Notes: a model not told the origin generated them from the sequence alone. A stretch of 64,000 nucleotides of DNA from Phoma sp. XZ068 (GCA_004835665.1 RBKR01000031.1:1-64000); one strand, 5' to 3'; positions 11,275 through 21,597 are shown, numbered from the stretch's first letter. Numbers and translations are program-made.

Positions 11275-12096
11275 TTAATGTTGGTAAGAACTCTTTAACT
11301 TTTCAAATTCTGTTATTTGATTTAATATTTCAGATTTATAAGAAGAATCTACTAGATTTATTTTATTTTGCAATGCAAGTCCTTTTTGAATTAAATCACT
11401 AATATCGGATTGACGTGTAGCAATTAAACGATCAATAATTTGAATTCTTGTAGTAACCTTTTGAGCTGTATCGTCTGACATGGTAGAAGGAACTTCAATA
11501 CTAAGATTACCTTGGCTATCTGATATTACATTTATACTATTTTGAACTACAGTACTATCAAATTTATTTATAAAAGTCGCAAACTCAGACATATGGGAAC
11601 CAATGCTTAATATAATAGCGGATAAATCCGCTATATCACTACACGAATGTAACTGAACTGAATTACTTGAAGAGTCAGCTGAAAAAGTGAAACCAAGAAA
11701 CGCATGAGATCCGGCAATATCTACATTATTGTAGCTAGAAGTTTGTCTACTATCTATAGTTAAAGCGTTTTTTCCTAATTCAAAAATAAATCCTAAAGTT
11801 AATAACACGAAAAATGCCATCATGATAGCTAATCCGTAACTATCATTAGTATACCCACTTACACTATAAGGGTATACTAGTAATATTTCTAAATCAAATA
11901 AAAGAAATAAAAGAGCAAAAATAAAGAAGGATACACTAAACTGTGTTCTATTTTGCCCTAAAAATGAGTGGAAACCACACTCAAAAACACTGTCCTTTTC
12001 TTGGTAAGGGTTATGAGGTGCTAAAATTAAATTTATTGCTAATAATAAAACCGCTAATATGGGGATAAATATAATAAAAAAAGTTGTGCTTGTCAT
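11275..12096 (-). CDS. nad3: NADH dehydrogenase subunit 3 with C-terminal tail 1
   Basis: 273 residues, about twice the usual size. The first 120 or so are normal NAD3: the PYQEKDSVFECGFHSF loop with its conserved cysteine, then FALLFLLFDLEILLVYPYS. After about residue 117 comes an extension. Residues up to 156 (ending SCSDIAD) are shared with the second nad3 at 38103. The rest (about 117 residues from LSAIILSIGSHM, with a predicted helical, coiled-coil-like end IDRLIATRQSDISDLIQKG) is unique to this copy. The switch is exactly at the end of the inverted repeat (11627). The start codon directly follows the nad2 stop. NAD3 is a membrane subunit of complex I; the tail's role is unknown. Confidence 0.93.
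   Translation of the reverse strand: MTSTTFFIIFIPILAVLLLAINLILAPHNPYQEKDSVFECGFHSFLGQNRTQFSVSFFIFALLFLLFDLEILLVYPYSVSGYTNDSYGLAIMMAFFVLLTLGFIFELGKNALTIDSRQTSSYNNVDIAGSHAFLGFTFSADSSSNSVQLHSCSDIADLSAIILSIGSHMSEFATFINKFDSTVVQNSINVISDSQGNLSIEVPSTMSDDTAQKVTTRIQIIDRLIATRQSDISDLIQKGLALQNKINLVDSSYKSEILNQITEFEKLKSSYQH
11615..11634. other. fold-back hairpin at the inverted-repeat boundary
   Basis: ATAGCGGA at 11615-11622 and TCCGCTAT at 11627-11634 form a perfect 8-bp stem around the 4-base loop TAAA. The right arm is the last 8 bases of the 2.3-kb inverted repeat, and the left arm and loop are the first bases of the unique tail 1. The repeat therefore ends exactly where the hairpin loop begins. Confidence 0.85.
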
Positions 12097-13842
12097 TTAT
12101 ATATTAAAAAGTATTAATGCTAATATATTAGCTAAACTTAATAATTCTTCAGGTATAAAAATAAACAGCGCTATTACAAGTGTTATCATAGAAATAGATA
12201 AACTTAATGAACTTGATAAAACAATATTGTTAATTTTTATAGCAATTTTTGTATTAATTGTATTTTTTTCTGTAATTAGCCCTTCTGCATTTAAATTTGT
12301 TAATTCATTGTTTAATATGTAGTCTGGTTTATCAAAAAAGATTTGTTTTATTATAGCTAAATAATAAACCGCACTTATCACACTTGTTAGAATAGCAACT
12401 AATGACATAAAGATATAACCGTTATCAATAGCTGCACTTAAAATCATCTGTTTACCAAAGAATCCTATTAATGGTGGTATTCCGGCAAAAGAAAATAAAG
12501 TAATCGCTAAGCTTAACGATAGTGTAGGATTAATGTAATACAACCCTTTTAACTGGTCAATTAGTTGAATAGGTGAATTATTCACGTCATGTAGATTGTT
12601 GTTATTTTCATTACTTTTTTCTTTTTCACTAGTAGTTGTAGATTCACCAGTAGTTGTAGATTCAGTATTATAAACATAACAGTATAAAGAATAACCTATA
12701 GTAATAAGTAAGATAAACGCATTTAAATTTGATATAGAATACTGAATTAAATAAAACATAAAGGCTTGTGTTGATTCTACTGTGTGTATACTTAGACCTA
12801 ATAATATGAATCCAACATGTGAAATAGTACTAAATGCAAAAAGTCTTTTAATTCTAGACTGTGTTAATCCTACAACAGTTCCTATAACTAAAGATAAAAG
12901 AGAACTAAATAATAGGGTTGTTGTTCAAGAAAAGTCGACATCAAACATTGATTTACTTGTATAATGAACTAATTCTAATAAGAAAATAAAGATAGAAATT
13001 TTTGCTATTATCGCTACAAAAGTTGTAACAATTGTAGGAATCGCATCATAAACGTCTGGGCTTCAAAAATGGAATGGTGCAGCAGATACTTTAAATAAAA
13101 ATCCTACAGCCATGAAAAGTAAACTTATATGGATATAGTAAGATTTATATCAGTAGAGTAGGCTTGTAAGGTTATCTTTACTTGCGTTTGATATACTAGT
13201 AATTATATACAAACTATCTAAGTTTGTAGTACCTGAATTAGCATAAAGTAAAGCTGTTCCTAGTAATATGAAACAAGAGGATAATCCCCCTAATAAGAAA
13301 TACATAAGTCCACCTGAAGTAGCTGGCTCTGAATCTCTGTAAATAGTAGATAGTAAATACAACCCATAACTTTGTAGTTCAATAGATAAAAATATAGATA
13401 CTAAATCACTAGTAGATATTAAGAAAACACTTCCTGTAACAACAAATAAAATGATTAAAGAATATTCAATGATTTTAAATTGTTCTCCCATTTTATTAAC
13501 GATAAGAGTTCTGTAGTATATTAATTTTGTAAATAAAAGTTTGTCTGGTGAGCTGTATTCTTTTAATCAAACTTTTCTAGGGTAAAATGAAGTTAATAGC
13601 AGTATAACACTACTAATTAAAAAAATAAATATATGGAAAACGTTGGTAGTAGCTGTTGTATTAAACAGACCTCCGAAAATACCTATCCCTTTGTTTAAAA
13701 ATAGAAAAAATAAATTATCATACGCAATAAAAGCAGAGATAAGTAAGATAGTAATCGTGGCTCTTGAATATAAAATAGATTTGTCTCGTCTTAGTGTGAT
13801 TGAATTAGATAAAAGTAAAAAGATTAATGAAGTTATTACCAT
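12097..13842 (-). CDS. nad2: NADH dehydrogenase subunit 2 (copy A)
   Basis: 581 residues with TGA as Trp; no intron. Typical NAD2 motifs: the conserved [20 protein letters not shown] segment, SRIKRLFAFSTISHVGF and LFSFAGIPPLIGFFGKQ. Between them, after about residue 390, sits a hydrophilic insertion of about 35 residues rich in Thr, Ser, Glu and Asn (TESTTTGESTTTSEKEK), containing a short duplicated unit. The stop codon is immediately followed by the nad3 ATG, the usual fungal nad2-nad3 pair. The encoded protein is identical to the copy at 36357-38102. It forms part of the membrane proton-pumping arm of complex I. Here it lies downstream of cox3. Confidence 0.97.
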
Positions 13843-13843
13843 A

Positions 13844-13910
13844 TAAGAAGAGAGAGATTCGAACTCTCTCTAGTACTAAATAAATTTAGCACTAGTTATC
13901 CTTTATTCTT
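13844..13910 (-). other. tRNA-like element before nad2 (copy A)
   Basis: The element has an acceptor-like stem (AAGAA with TTCTT), a good T-arm (GAGAG TTCGAAT CTCTC) and, in place of the D- and anticodon arms, one long hairpin (CTAGTGCTAAA with TTTAGTACTAG). No anticodon can be read. It sits between cox3 and nad2 and ends two bases before the nad2 start, where tRNA-like structures often mark transcript cleavage. Confidence 0.6.
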
Positions 13911-13945
13911 AGAAAAAGGCTAGAAAAAAATATAACTAGTTAACA

Positions 13946-16077
13946 TTATGATCCTCAATAATATATAGATACAAATAGGAATAATCATACAACATCAACA
14001 AAATGTCAGTAAAGTATTCCAGCTTCTAATCCTAAATGATGATTATTTGTTAAATGATATGCTAATACACGTCATAGCCCTACAGCTAAGAAAGCTGTAC
14101 CTATCATTACATGTAATCCGTGGACAATTTTGTTATCATAAGAGCTCTTTATCTCTTATATCCCTTTCTTATCGAAATGGTTCAGACTATGTCTTCATTT
14201 ATAAAACATAAACCATATAGTTATGCTATTATAAACGCAGGGTGTTCATGGTAGAATTATTGTAAATAAAGTACTCATCTACTAGTCGTTGAGGCTTCAT
14301 GTATGCCTCGAAATAATATTATATTATTTCGAACATTTATTTCATACATGCTTCGCCGCACATTGTCCATATTATTTTACATATAATAATGGAGTTTCAT
14401 GCAATTTACCCCGTTTTCTACAAAAATTGTATATATTATTATAGTTTATGTTTCTATTCCTATTTTTTTTTAATTTTTAATATTTCTTTTAATAAGTCAC
14501 TGTTTTCAACATATTTGGTGTTTTTTCAGGGATCCTTGCTATTTTTTTGAAATGGTAAAAGTAAAATCGATTTTACTTTTTAGAGGGTATGTATCAAAAA
14601 AAAAGGTATTATTTATTAACTATTTCGTCAAATTTATCTACAACATAAGATTGAGTTGATCTAGTTTTCAGTTTCCACCAAACCACCATTGAAATAAGTT
14701 ACTATATTTTCGAGTAAAGCGATATCACGTTTGTTGTGATATAGAAAATAAACATTTACTTTATATGCAATACCTAGGCCTTGCTTTATTTTTGAAGTTT
14801 TTACAAAAAAAACCAACTTTCAGCATAAACAAACCCAACTATTCAAAAAGTATTAAAAAAAAATTGCTAGTTAAATATATCTCTTACTGGGTTATATACC
14901 AGGAAATAGACTTAGTAAAGTTTTTGACCATCCTTTACCCCTAGAAGCTTTGTATGACAATATTTTGTATAAACCTTTTTCATTTTTACGCTGATTATCG
15001 TAAATCATATCTATTACTAAAAAGAATAAACGAAAATCTTTTTTTTTAATAAATGATATTTATTAACATGAGGTAAAATTAGTGGTTTAATGCACTAACA
15101 GATTGTACTGAATATCTCGCTGGATGATTCCCTTTTTTTTTACTCTTTTAATGATGGTACCTACTATAAATAAATTTTTAATTTGTTCCACTAAATTATA
15201 ATCTTTTTCCTGTAGTTCTATGGGAAAAATGGGTGCAATACGTAAAGATTTAAATCTAGTTTCAGCGTTTACAACGCTTATGGGAAAGCTATATTCTGCA
15301 TCGCAAAACCTGTTATTCAGTTAGGCTTTATTGTTAGATTTATCTGAATAAAATATCTCTAACAAAAAGGGGGTGGGAAGGGGAGTGAGGACGCCACAGG
15401 TGGCTGAACCTTATATATATACAATTTTTAGCAGGGGCTAGAATTAACCCTGTTCCAAAGTAAAAACATGATCCAAAAGCTCCATCTGAAATAGTGAATG
15501 ATGATACTGCATATTCTACACCTTGTAATGCCGTAAAGATAGTTGCTAATATAATTGTATATAATAAACCATATAAAGCTTTACCTCTTTTTCCGTTAAT
15601 TAAAAAATGGTGTGCATATGTAACAGTAAATCCTGAAGCAAGTAAAAGAACTGTATTAATTAATGGTAATTCAAAAGGATCTATAGATTCTATTCCCATA
15701 GGAGGTCACATAGCCCCTAATTCTACTGTAGGAGAAAGAGCACTATGGAAAAATGCTCAAAATATAGCTAAGAAAAATAAAGCTTCAGATACTATAAATA
15801 AAGCAACACCAAGGTTTAATCCTCTTTGTACTGCAAGAGTATGGTGACCTATATATGTACCCTCTGCTATTACATCTCTTCATCAGAATGCCATAGCAAG
15901 AATTAATGATATTAGGCTCATCATTAAGTTGTACTCTGCAAAAGCAAATCCATGGAAAGATAAAGCTGCAGATGTAGTAAGACTTAATAAGCTAATAGAT
16001 GTATATAAAGGTCATGGAGAAGGAGATACTAAATGAAAAGGATGTGCTTGAAAATTACTTCTATTTAAATTTAACAT
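13946..16077 (-). CDS. cox3: cytochrome c oxidase subunit 3
   Basis: Exons 15447-16077 and 13946-14124 join to exactly 270 codons (269 residues). The start MLNLNRSNFQAHPFHLVSPSPWP is typical. Exon 1 ends in GSCFYFGTG, exon 2 resumes FHGLHVMIGTAFLAVGLWR, and the protein ends with HFVDVVWLFLFVSIYYWGS. Trp is mostly TGA. The donor ends in T and the intron ends in G. COX3 is the third core subunit of complex IV. A diverged copy of its 3' end lies at 32994-33092. Plus-strand frames across this gene are antisense shadows. Confidence 0.95.
14125..15446 (-). mobile_element. group I intron in cox3 with decayed LAGLIDADG frame
   Basis: The intron is inserted in the FGTGF|HGLH region. A core S-like element 'agacatagtctga' is seen near 14190 (minus strand), with the 3' splice site at 14125. 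Between about 15290 and 14880 the minus strand still encodes fragments of a LAGLIDADG enzyme in shifting frames: ETRFKSLRIAPIFPIELQEK, NLVEQIKNLF, NHPARYSVQSVSALN, KKKDFRLFFLVIDMIYDNQ and SRGKGWSKTLLSLFPG. No intact frame remains. Confidence 0.7.
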
Positions 16078-16970
16078 ATAATATTAATATAATTTCACAA
16101 TACACTTTTTTTTGAAAAACACAACTAAACACGGACTGATAAAGAAAATAGGTTTTCTTTAGTCTATTATGATTTTCTATAAAACTAAAGAGTATTTATT
16201 CTTTAGTCTACTATGATTTTCTATAAACCTAAAGAGTAGTTATTCTTTAGCTAATACTATTATTAGTGCTCTGCACCGAGGGGGGGGCTATATTTTATTA
16301 AAATACATTCAATACGTATAAGAATCCTACCATTGTTTATAAAAAAGCGCCTATGTAAAGTGGCAAGTTAGTTACAGTACTATAAAAACCTAAATGTAAG
16401 TTCAAAGAACTAGTAAAACCTGAAGTACAAGATACTTTAAAAGATACTTACTATAAAGGATACTTAGTATAAAGGTAAGAAAAGATAAAATTATATCTAA
16501 TTTGTTATAAAGGTAAGAAAAGATAGATAAAATTATATTTAATTTGCTATAAAAGTAAAAAAAACATAGATCAAAGGATATTTAATTTATTAATAAGTTA
16601 TAAAAATATATTAGTTATAAAAAACATAGTAGTAAGTTAAAGAATATAGTAGTAATGCAGTGAATATAGTTAATTACTCATTAAAGTTTAGCAATCTCAA
16701 GCTATATAGAATTTAGTAGTAATGTAATAAGTATAATCGCATATTAGATATAAAAACAAAACTTTTACTAAAATTATAGAATTAAGTAGTAATGTAATGA
16801 ATGTAATTCATTACTCGTTATAGAAGTTTAACAATTGTTAAGCTATATAGAATTTAGTAGTAATGTAATCGGTAGAATCTATGAAAAACAATTCTCGATG
16901 AAAAGTTGTGTAGAAGTAATATCCTTATAATTTATAATTTATTACAATTATAAAGATAACTAGTATAAAA
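16078..16970. repeat. AT-rich repeat region between divergent cox3 and trnR
   Basis: No gene is visible. A unit of about 58 bases containing 'ctttagtctactatgattttctata' is repeated twice at 16157-16255. A run of seven G follows at about 16281. From 16600 to 16930 short phrases such as 'agaatttagtagtaatgtaat' recur three or more times. This is the point where genes diverge (cox3 to the left, trnR and rns to the right), so it is a plausible site for promoters, but I see no recognisable promoter motif. Confidence 0.6.
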
Positions 16971-17045
16971 GATTCTTATTAGTTTAATGGTAGAACAAGA
17001 TACTTCTAATATCTGAATCTAAGTTCGAGTCTTAGATAAGAATCA
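16971..17045 (+). tRNA. trnR: tRNA-Arg (UCU)
   Basis: GATTCTT pairs perfectly with AAGAATC. Anticodon loop CTTCTAA reads TCT, for AGA and AGG codons. The D-arm and T-arm (TTCGAGT loop) are normal. Confidence 0.93.
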
Positions 17046-17424
17046 ATAACTATAGAGAAATAACTGTTAATTATTTTTATAATGTAAAGTAGAGAGAAAT
17101 AACTGTTAACTATTTATAAAAAAAAAATATAGAGAAGTAACTGTTAACTATTTTTATAGTGTAAAGTATAAAGAAATAACTGTTTATTTTAGAGTTAATG
17201 ATTCCTATCTTGAAAAAAAAATTATTAGTTTATAACTAGAAAACAAAATCTCTCTTATAGTAATCTAAGAGTAAGAGATAAAACCTAGTTATAACAAATA
17301 CAATGTTATTGCTATTTTTTCAGCAAAAGATAAAAAAAATAAAAGATAAAAAAGAGATAAAAAAATAAAAGATAAGCTATTGTAAAGAAAAATATTCTTT
17401 AATAAAAAAATAGATGACTTTTAC
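17046..17424. repeat. trnR-rns spacer with tandem repeat
   Basis: A unit of about 40 bases containing 'agagaaataactgttaactattt' is repeated four times between 17053 and 17190, followed by A-rich sequence. No gene is seen. Confidence 0.65.
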
Positions 17425-19118
17425 ACTTTTTTTATTTGAGTTTGATGATGGCTCTGAGTGAACGCTATGCAAATGCTTGACACATGCTAATCGAACGTCA
17501 ATATTTAATTTTTTAATTATGTATATTGAAGTGGTGTACAGGTGAGTAATTGGTATTATGGCTACCTAGGAGTAAGGCAAAATAAATCCCTTATAAGAAC
17601 AATTTATTATTCTTTATTAATACTAAATCTAATAAAACCAAAAATAATTCTATTGAAAAGAGTTAGGTTAACAGGTTAATAATAGCAATAATAAGTGTGG
17701 TTTAAAAGAAATAGTATTTCGCTCCTAGTTGACTATTAATAACCATCGGATAAGTAGTAAGTATGGTAATGGCATACTTAGCTTGTGTCCGTAGTCAGGA
17801 CTGAGAGGTCTATTGACCACACTGGGTCTGAAAAAACCCCAGTGCGTGTAGTACAGCAGTGAGGAATTTTGGTCAATGGCCTAACGGCTGAACCAGCAAC
17901 TTGCAGGAATGAGAGTTAATATAATAAGTTTATTAACTTGCTTGACTAGGTCTTATAAAATTCTGGATAAAGCTTATTATGAAAACTTTATATCCATAGG
18001 TCTCGACCAAATCTTGTGCCAGCAGTCGCGGTAAGACAAGGGAGACGAGTGTTATTCATCTTTAACAGGTATATAGGGTACCTAGACGGTGTACAAAGGC
18101 TTATATAAGTACCTGCTACACTTGAGTTTGATATGTGAGAGGAATATGTCAGAATTATTGGTGGAAAGATGAAATTTGCTAATACCAATAGGACTGATGA
18201 CGGCGAAGGCAAACCTCTATGTACATGTATTTTATGAGTTAACGTTAGAGTTAACGTGTTATGACTTAAGGGTTATGGCATTAATAAAAATCTAAAATAC
18301 TATAACTGACGTTGAGGGACGAAGGCTCAGAGAGTGAAGAGGATTAGATACCCCCGTAGCCTGGGCAGACAATGATGAGTGCCATAGGTTGGCTTTATGC
18401 CGAACTATAAATGAAAGTGGAAGCACTCCACCTCAAGAGTAATGTGGCAACGCAGGAACTGAAATCATTAGACCGTTTCTGAAACCAGTAGTGAAGTATG
18501 TTATTTAATTCGATGATCCTCGAATAACCTTACCACAATTTGAATGATCTACAAGATAGAATACAACTTTGGAACACGTTTCAAAGAAATGAGCTATTTG
18601 TAGACCACATGCGTTGCATGGCTGTCTTCAGTTAATGTCGTGAGATTTGGTTAGGTCCATTAAATTAACGTAAACCCTTGCTTTATTTACTAGTATAAAG
18701 CAGTTCTCCGCTTATAATTGGATGTGATAATAGGGACTAAGACAAGTCATCATGGCCTTAATATTGTGGGCTATAGACGTGCCACATATGCCTTTACAAA
18801 GGGATGCAATAATGCGAATTGGAGCTAATCCCCTAAAAAAGGATAAAGTATGGATTGTAGTCTGAAATTCGGCTGCATGAAAAAGGAATTACTAGTAATC
18901 GTGAGTAATCACATCACGGTGAATTTTATCTCGGATAGGTACTAACCACTCGTCAGGCGCTGAAAGGAGTATGTGCAATAAGTTTGGTGGCTGCGAATTG
19001 ATAGTCTAAATATACAGGTTTAGATCTTTTGGCAGATACATCTTCGTATGCGTGACTCTAATTGGTGTTAAGTCGAAATACGGTTCGGGTTGGGGAACTA
19101 GCCCGGGAATAATTAATA
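17425..19118 (+). rRNA. rns: small-subunit ribosomal RNA
   Basis: Universal landmarks appear in order: 'gagtttgatgatggctctga' at the 5' end, the 530 loop 'gtgccagcagtcgcggtaa' near 18015, 'ggattagatacccccgtag' near 18342, a 'gttgcatggctgtct' segment near 18613, and a 3' end with 'taagtcgaaatacggttcgg'. Length is about 1.69 kb. Both ends are estimates. Short minus-strand frames inside are not genes. Confidence 0.95.
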
Positions 19119-19141
19119 TTAACAATACACCCCAAAAAAAA

Positions 19142-19201
19142 AGTCTGTGCAAGGAGCATTAAGTTTATCTTGTTCTATGGTTCGAATCCATAGACAGGCT
19201 C
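19142..19201 (+). pseudogene. tRNA-like remnant lacking an anticodon arm
   Basis: AGTCTGT pairs with ACAGGCT, and a strong T-arm (CTATGG TTCGAAT CCATAG) is present. The D-arm is minimal, and only about 17 bases remain where a D/anticodon region should be, with no readable anticodon. At 60 bases it is too short for a normal tRNA. It could be a decayed tRNA gene or a processing signal after rns. Confidence 0.55.
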
Positions 19202-19378
19202 ATAGCCAATGTATATTGGTGTCTACTAGTTATTTAGTTTTGAATAAAACCTTTTCTATTGGTTATTTATATGTTTTAAATAAAACGCTGTAAACCAGGT
19301 TTAATTTATTTATTTTTTTTTGATAAGGTTGGCTCAATAAACAAATCTTTTTATAGTAAATCCATTTAGGTAAAAAAA

Positions 19379-19461
19379 GTCCGAGTGCTGGAATTGGTAG
19401 ACAGGACAAATTTAAGCTTTGTTGACGTTATGTCGTGAACGTTCAAGTCGTTCTTCGGATA
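19379..19461 (+). tRNA. trnL: tRNA-Leu (UAA)
   Basis: Long-variable-arm tRNA. The acceptor GTCCGAG pairs with TTCGGAT. Anticodon loop TTTAAGC reads TAA. T-arm is GAACG TTCAAGT CGTTC. Confidence 0.92.
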
Positions 19462-19821
19462 CTTGGTAAAAACATTATACTTTTAATCATTTATTTATGT
19501 GAAACTCACCCATTTTTTTTCTTTACACTAATGATTAATATTAACTACTATTTTGCCAAAATAGATAGCTTACCCAATTAAACATATTTATTTACATCTA
19601 CCATTGTTAGTAAAACACCTTTGAATAAGTATCCCTATACTATATCCCCTATATACAGTGTAAAACGTATTGAAAAAAAATTAGTTGAATAAGGTTTTAT
19701 AGAGGTAGAGCGATAATGATAAATATAGCTGTGTTATATTTTTTTATATTTGCAATTTTACAATTAATAGTAGTTTTATAATTACTAGTAGTTTTATAAT
19801 GAATAGCATTAAGTAAGAAAA
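19462..19821. other. trnL-trnY spacer
   Basis: AT-rich; no gene or clear repeat is recognised beyond short phrases such as 'agtagttttataat' repeated twice near 19768-19800. Confidence 0.5.
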
Positions 19822-19906
19822 AGGAGAGTTCCTTTATTGGTAAGAAGGGTTGAGCTGTAAACTCAATAGCAATATGCTTTTAAGAGTTCGAATCTCTTGT
19901 CTCCTA
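19822..19906 (+). tRNA. trnY: tRNA-Tyr (GUA)
   Basis: The acceptor AGGAGAG pairs with GTCTCCT with one mismatch at the base of the stem. Anticodon stem-loop TTGAG CTGTAAA CTCAA reads GTA. It has an extended variable arm, and the T-loop is TTCGAAT. Confidence 0.92.
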
Positions 19907-20061
19907 ATAGTCAATATCTTTAGTGAATTGCTACATAATGAATTAATATAGTTATTTGCTTAGCGTTAATTGTCAGAGTTAATTCTTAGAGGGCTAATTG
20001 TTATATAGTTAATTGCTTATGAAGGTGTTTAGAGCTGTTATAGAGATGTTATTTATGTAAT

Positions 20062-20134
20062 AGCCTTTATAGCTCAATGGTAGAGCGGAATACTGTTAAT
20101 ATTCTGATAAATGTTCGATTCATTTTAAAGGCTT
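20062..20134 (+). tRNA. trnN: tRNA-Asn (GUU), copy 1
   Basis: AGCCTTT pairs with AAAGGCT. Anticodon loop CTGTTAA reads GTT. Together with about 280 bases downstream and the nad6 start, it is copied in inverted orientation at 48540-49015, where two further trnN copies lie. Confidence 0.95.
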
Positions 20135-20423
20135 GAAAAGGTTATAGGAGGCCTTTTATAACTAGGGCTTTAAAAAAAAAATATTTTTCCTAATACTTAC
20201 ACTTTTTAAAGCTAATAGGTTTTAGTAATTCATTTTCTATCCACTATAAAAAGTAAATAGAAAAGACGGAGGTTACATAAAAAAAATTATTTCAAACAAA
20301 CTATTTATATTTATAGGTTTAAAGCACAGTGTAATTAAAAATACACGGGCTAACCGGTAGTATAATGTTAGGAGATTTTAGCGTGAATAATAGCCTAAAA
20401 AGATAGAGCTGTTCTTTTACTAG
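20135..20423. repeat. nad6 leader, duplicated upstream of orf342
   Basis: About 200 bases (20222-20423) recur almost unchanged in inverted orientation at 48585-48785, and part recurs again at 49045-49130. Both full copies end in the same start codon context, 'ttcttttactagATGAATCC'. The leader contains a conserved stretch with 'gggctaaccggtagtata'. It may be a promoter or 5' untranslated region. Confidence 0.75.
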
Positions 20424-21068
20424 ATGAATCCTTATAGTTTTTGTAATGAAAAGGGTAATGCACAAATTTATATGTTGTATATAGTTAATGAAATCACATT
20501 TAATGGTTATAATGCAGTTAACTTAGATATATTATACATTATTGCTATCCTATTAGGTATATTAGTAATTATAAGTAAAAATCCTATTGTTTCTGTTTTA
20601 TTTTTAATAGGTCTATTTTTATGTATAGCTGCTTATTTAATACTAACAGGATTGAATTTTATAGGACTAGCATACTTGTTAGTATATATAGGGGCTGTAT
20701 CTATATTATTTTTATTTATATTAATGTTGATAAATGTTAGGATATCTGAGCTATTAATAGACAGTATTAATAGTATACCTTTAGCTATACTAATAGGTAG
20801 TTTCTTTAATTACTTCGTTAATAATGTTCTTCCCTATATGGTAATGACTAATAACTTGTTATATCACTTTACGATTAAAAAAAAACTAACGAATGTTACA
20901 TCTGTGTCATGAGATGGTTACTTAGCAGAAACTTCTCATATAACAACTATAGGTAATGTATTATATGGTAATTACTCCATATGATTAATCATTACATCTA
21001 TTATATTGTTACTTGCAATGGTGGGTGCAATTGTTATTACACTAAAACCACAAACAGATGCAAAATAA
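20424..21068 (+). CDS. nad6: NADH dehydrogenase subunit 6
   Basis: 214 residues with TGA as Trp at 20910. The conserved part begins around residue 35 with LDILYIIAILLGILVIISK and contains NPIVSVLFLIGLFLCIAAYL and GLAYLLVYIGAVSILFLFIL; it ends GAIVITLKPQTDAK. The first 30 or so residues (MNPYSFCNEKGNAQIYMLYI) are an unusual extension, and the same residues open orf342 at 48584. The start is uncertain: a later ATG at 20472 would remove part of the extension. Membrane subunit of complex I. Confidence 0.93.
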
Positions 21069-21147
21069 CAAATAATAAAACCTATAAGACGTCTTTATCT
21101 TATTTTTTTTTCTATTAAAAAAAAACAAAAGGAATAAAAATAAAAAA

Positions 21148-21220
21148 AAGAAATTAGCTCAATTGGTAGAGCATCCGTTTTACACGCGGCAGGTTAAGTG
21201 TTCAAATCACTTATTTCTTA
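21148..21220 (+). tRNA. trnV: tRNA-Val (UAC)
   Basis: AAGAAAT pairs with ATTTCTT. Anticodon loop TTTACAC reads TAC. T-arm is AAGTG TTCAAAT CACTT. Confidence 0.92.
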
Positions 21221-21252
21221 ATACTTATCAACAATAAGTATATATAAGCATA

Positions 21253-21324
21253 GAGATCTTAGCTTAATGGTAAAGCGTATGACTTTTAATCATACTCATA
21301 AGGGTTCAAGTCCCTTAGATCTTA
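21253..21324 (+). tRNA. trnK: tRNA-Lys (UUU)
   Basis: GAGATCT pairs with AGATCTT with one G-T pair. Anticodon loop CTTTTAA reads TTT. Confidence 0.93.
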
Positions 21325-21331
21325 GAAAAAA

Positions 21332-21403
21332 GCGGCCATAGGATAATGGTTATTCCACTCGTCTTCCAAACGATATGTACCGATTCGACTTCGGTTGGCC
21401 GTA
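21332..21403 (+). tRNA. trnG: tRNA-Gly (UCC)
   Basis: GCGGCCA pairs with TGGCCGT. Anticodon loop CTTCCAA reads TCC. It lies two bases before trnD. Confidence 0.93.
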
Positions 21404-21405
21404 TA

Positions 21406-21477
21406 GGGTTAGTAACTTAATGGTAAAGAGCTTTCTTGTCACGAAAGTAGATATCGGTTCAAGCCCGGTCTAACTCG
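21406..21477 (+). tRNA. trnD: tRNA-Asp (GUC)
   Basis: GGGTTAG pairs with CTAACTC. Anticodon stem-loop CTTTC TTGTCAC GAAAG reads GTC. Confidence 0.93.
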
Positions 21478-21597
21478 TAGTTTTATTTTAATTAACTGTT
21501 GAATTATATGGCTGGTAATAATTGTATCAGTACCTTAAATTGTTCTAATTAACTAATTCTATTGTCATCGCCGCCAGCCAAGCACTAAATTGATATA

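Larger units (their letters stand above)
11627..13930. repeat. inverted repeat copy A (nad2 and nad3 core)
   Basis: This 2,304-bp segment is repeated in inverted orientation at 36269-38572 (positions sum to 50,199). All proteins encoded in the two copies are identical, and the flanking bases I compared match up to the borders. The outer end lies at an A7/T7 run upstream of the tRNA-like element, and the inner end lies inside the nad3 extension. Confidence 0.9.

Noticed and set aside
12059..12322. Plus-strand frame across the nad2-nad3 junction
   Set aside because: Antisense shadow of nad2 and nad3. The same shadow appears at each copy of the inverted repeat.
1..14001. A true 14-kb direct duplication of the mitochondrial genome
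   Set aside because: The exact gene order, the fixed period near 49,999 and homopolymer-type differences limited to the contig's first 10 kb fit assembly overlap of a circle. A real concatemer cannot be fully excluded without reads.
15494..15847. 117-codon plus-strand frame
   Set aside because: Antisense to cox3 exon 1, which is fully supported by conserved protein sequence.
17988..18212. Minus-strand frame of 74 codons
   Set aside because: It covers the conserved 530-loop region of rns.
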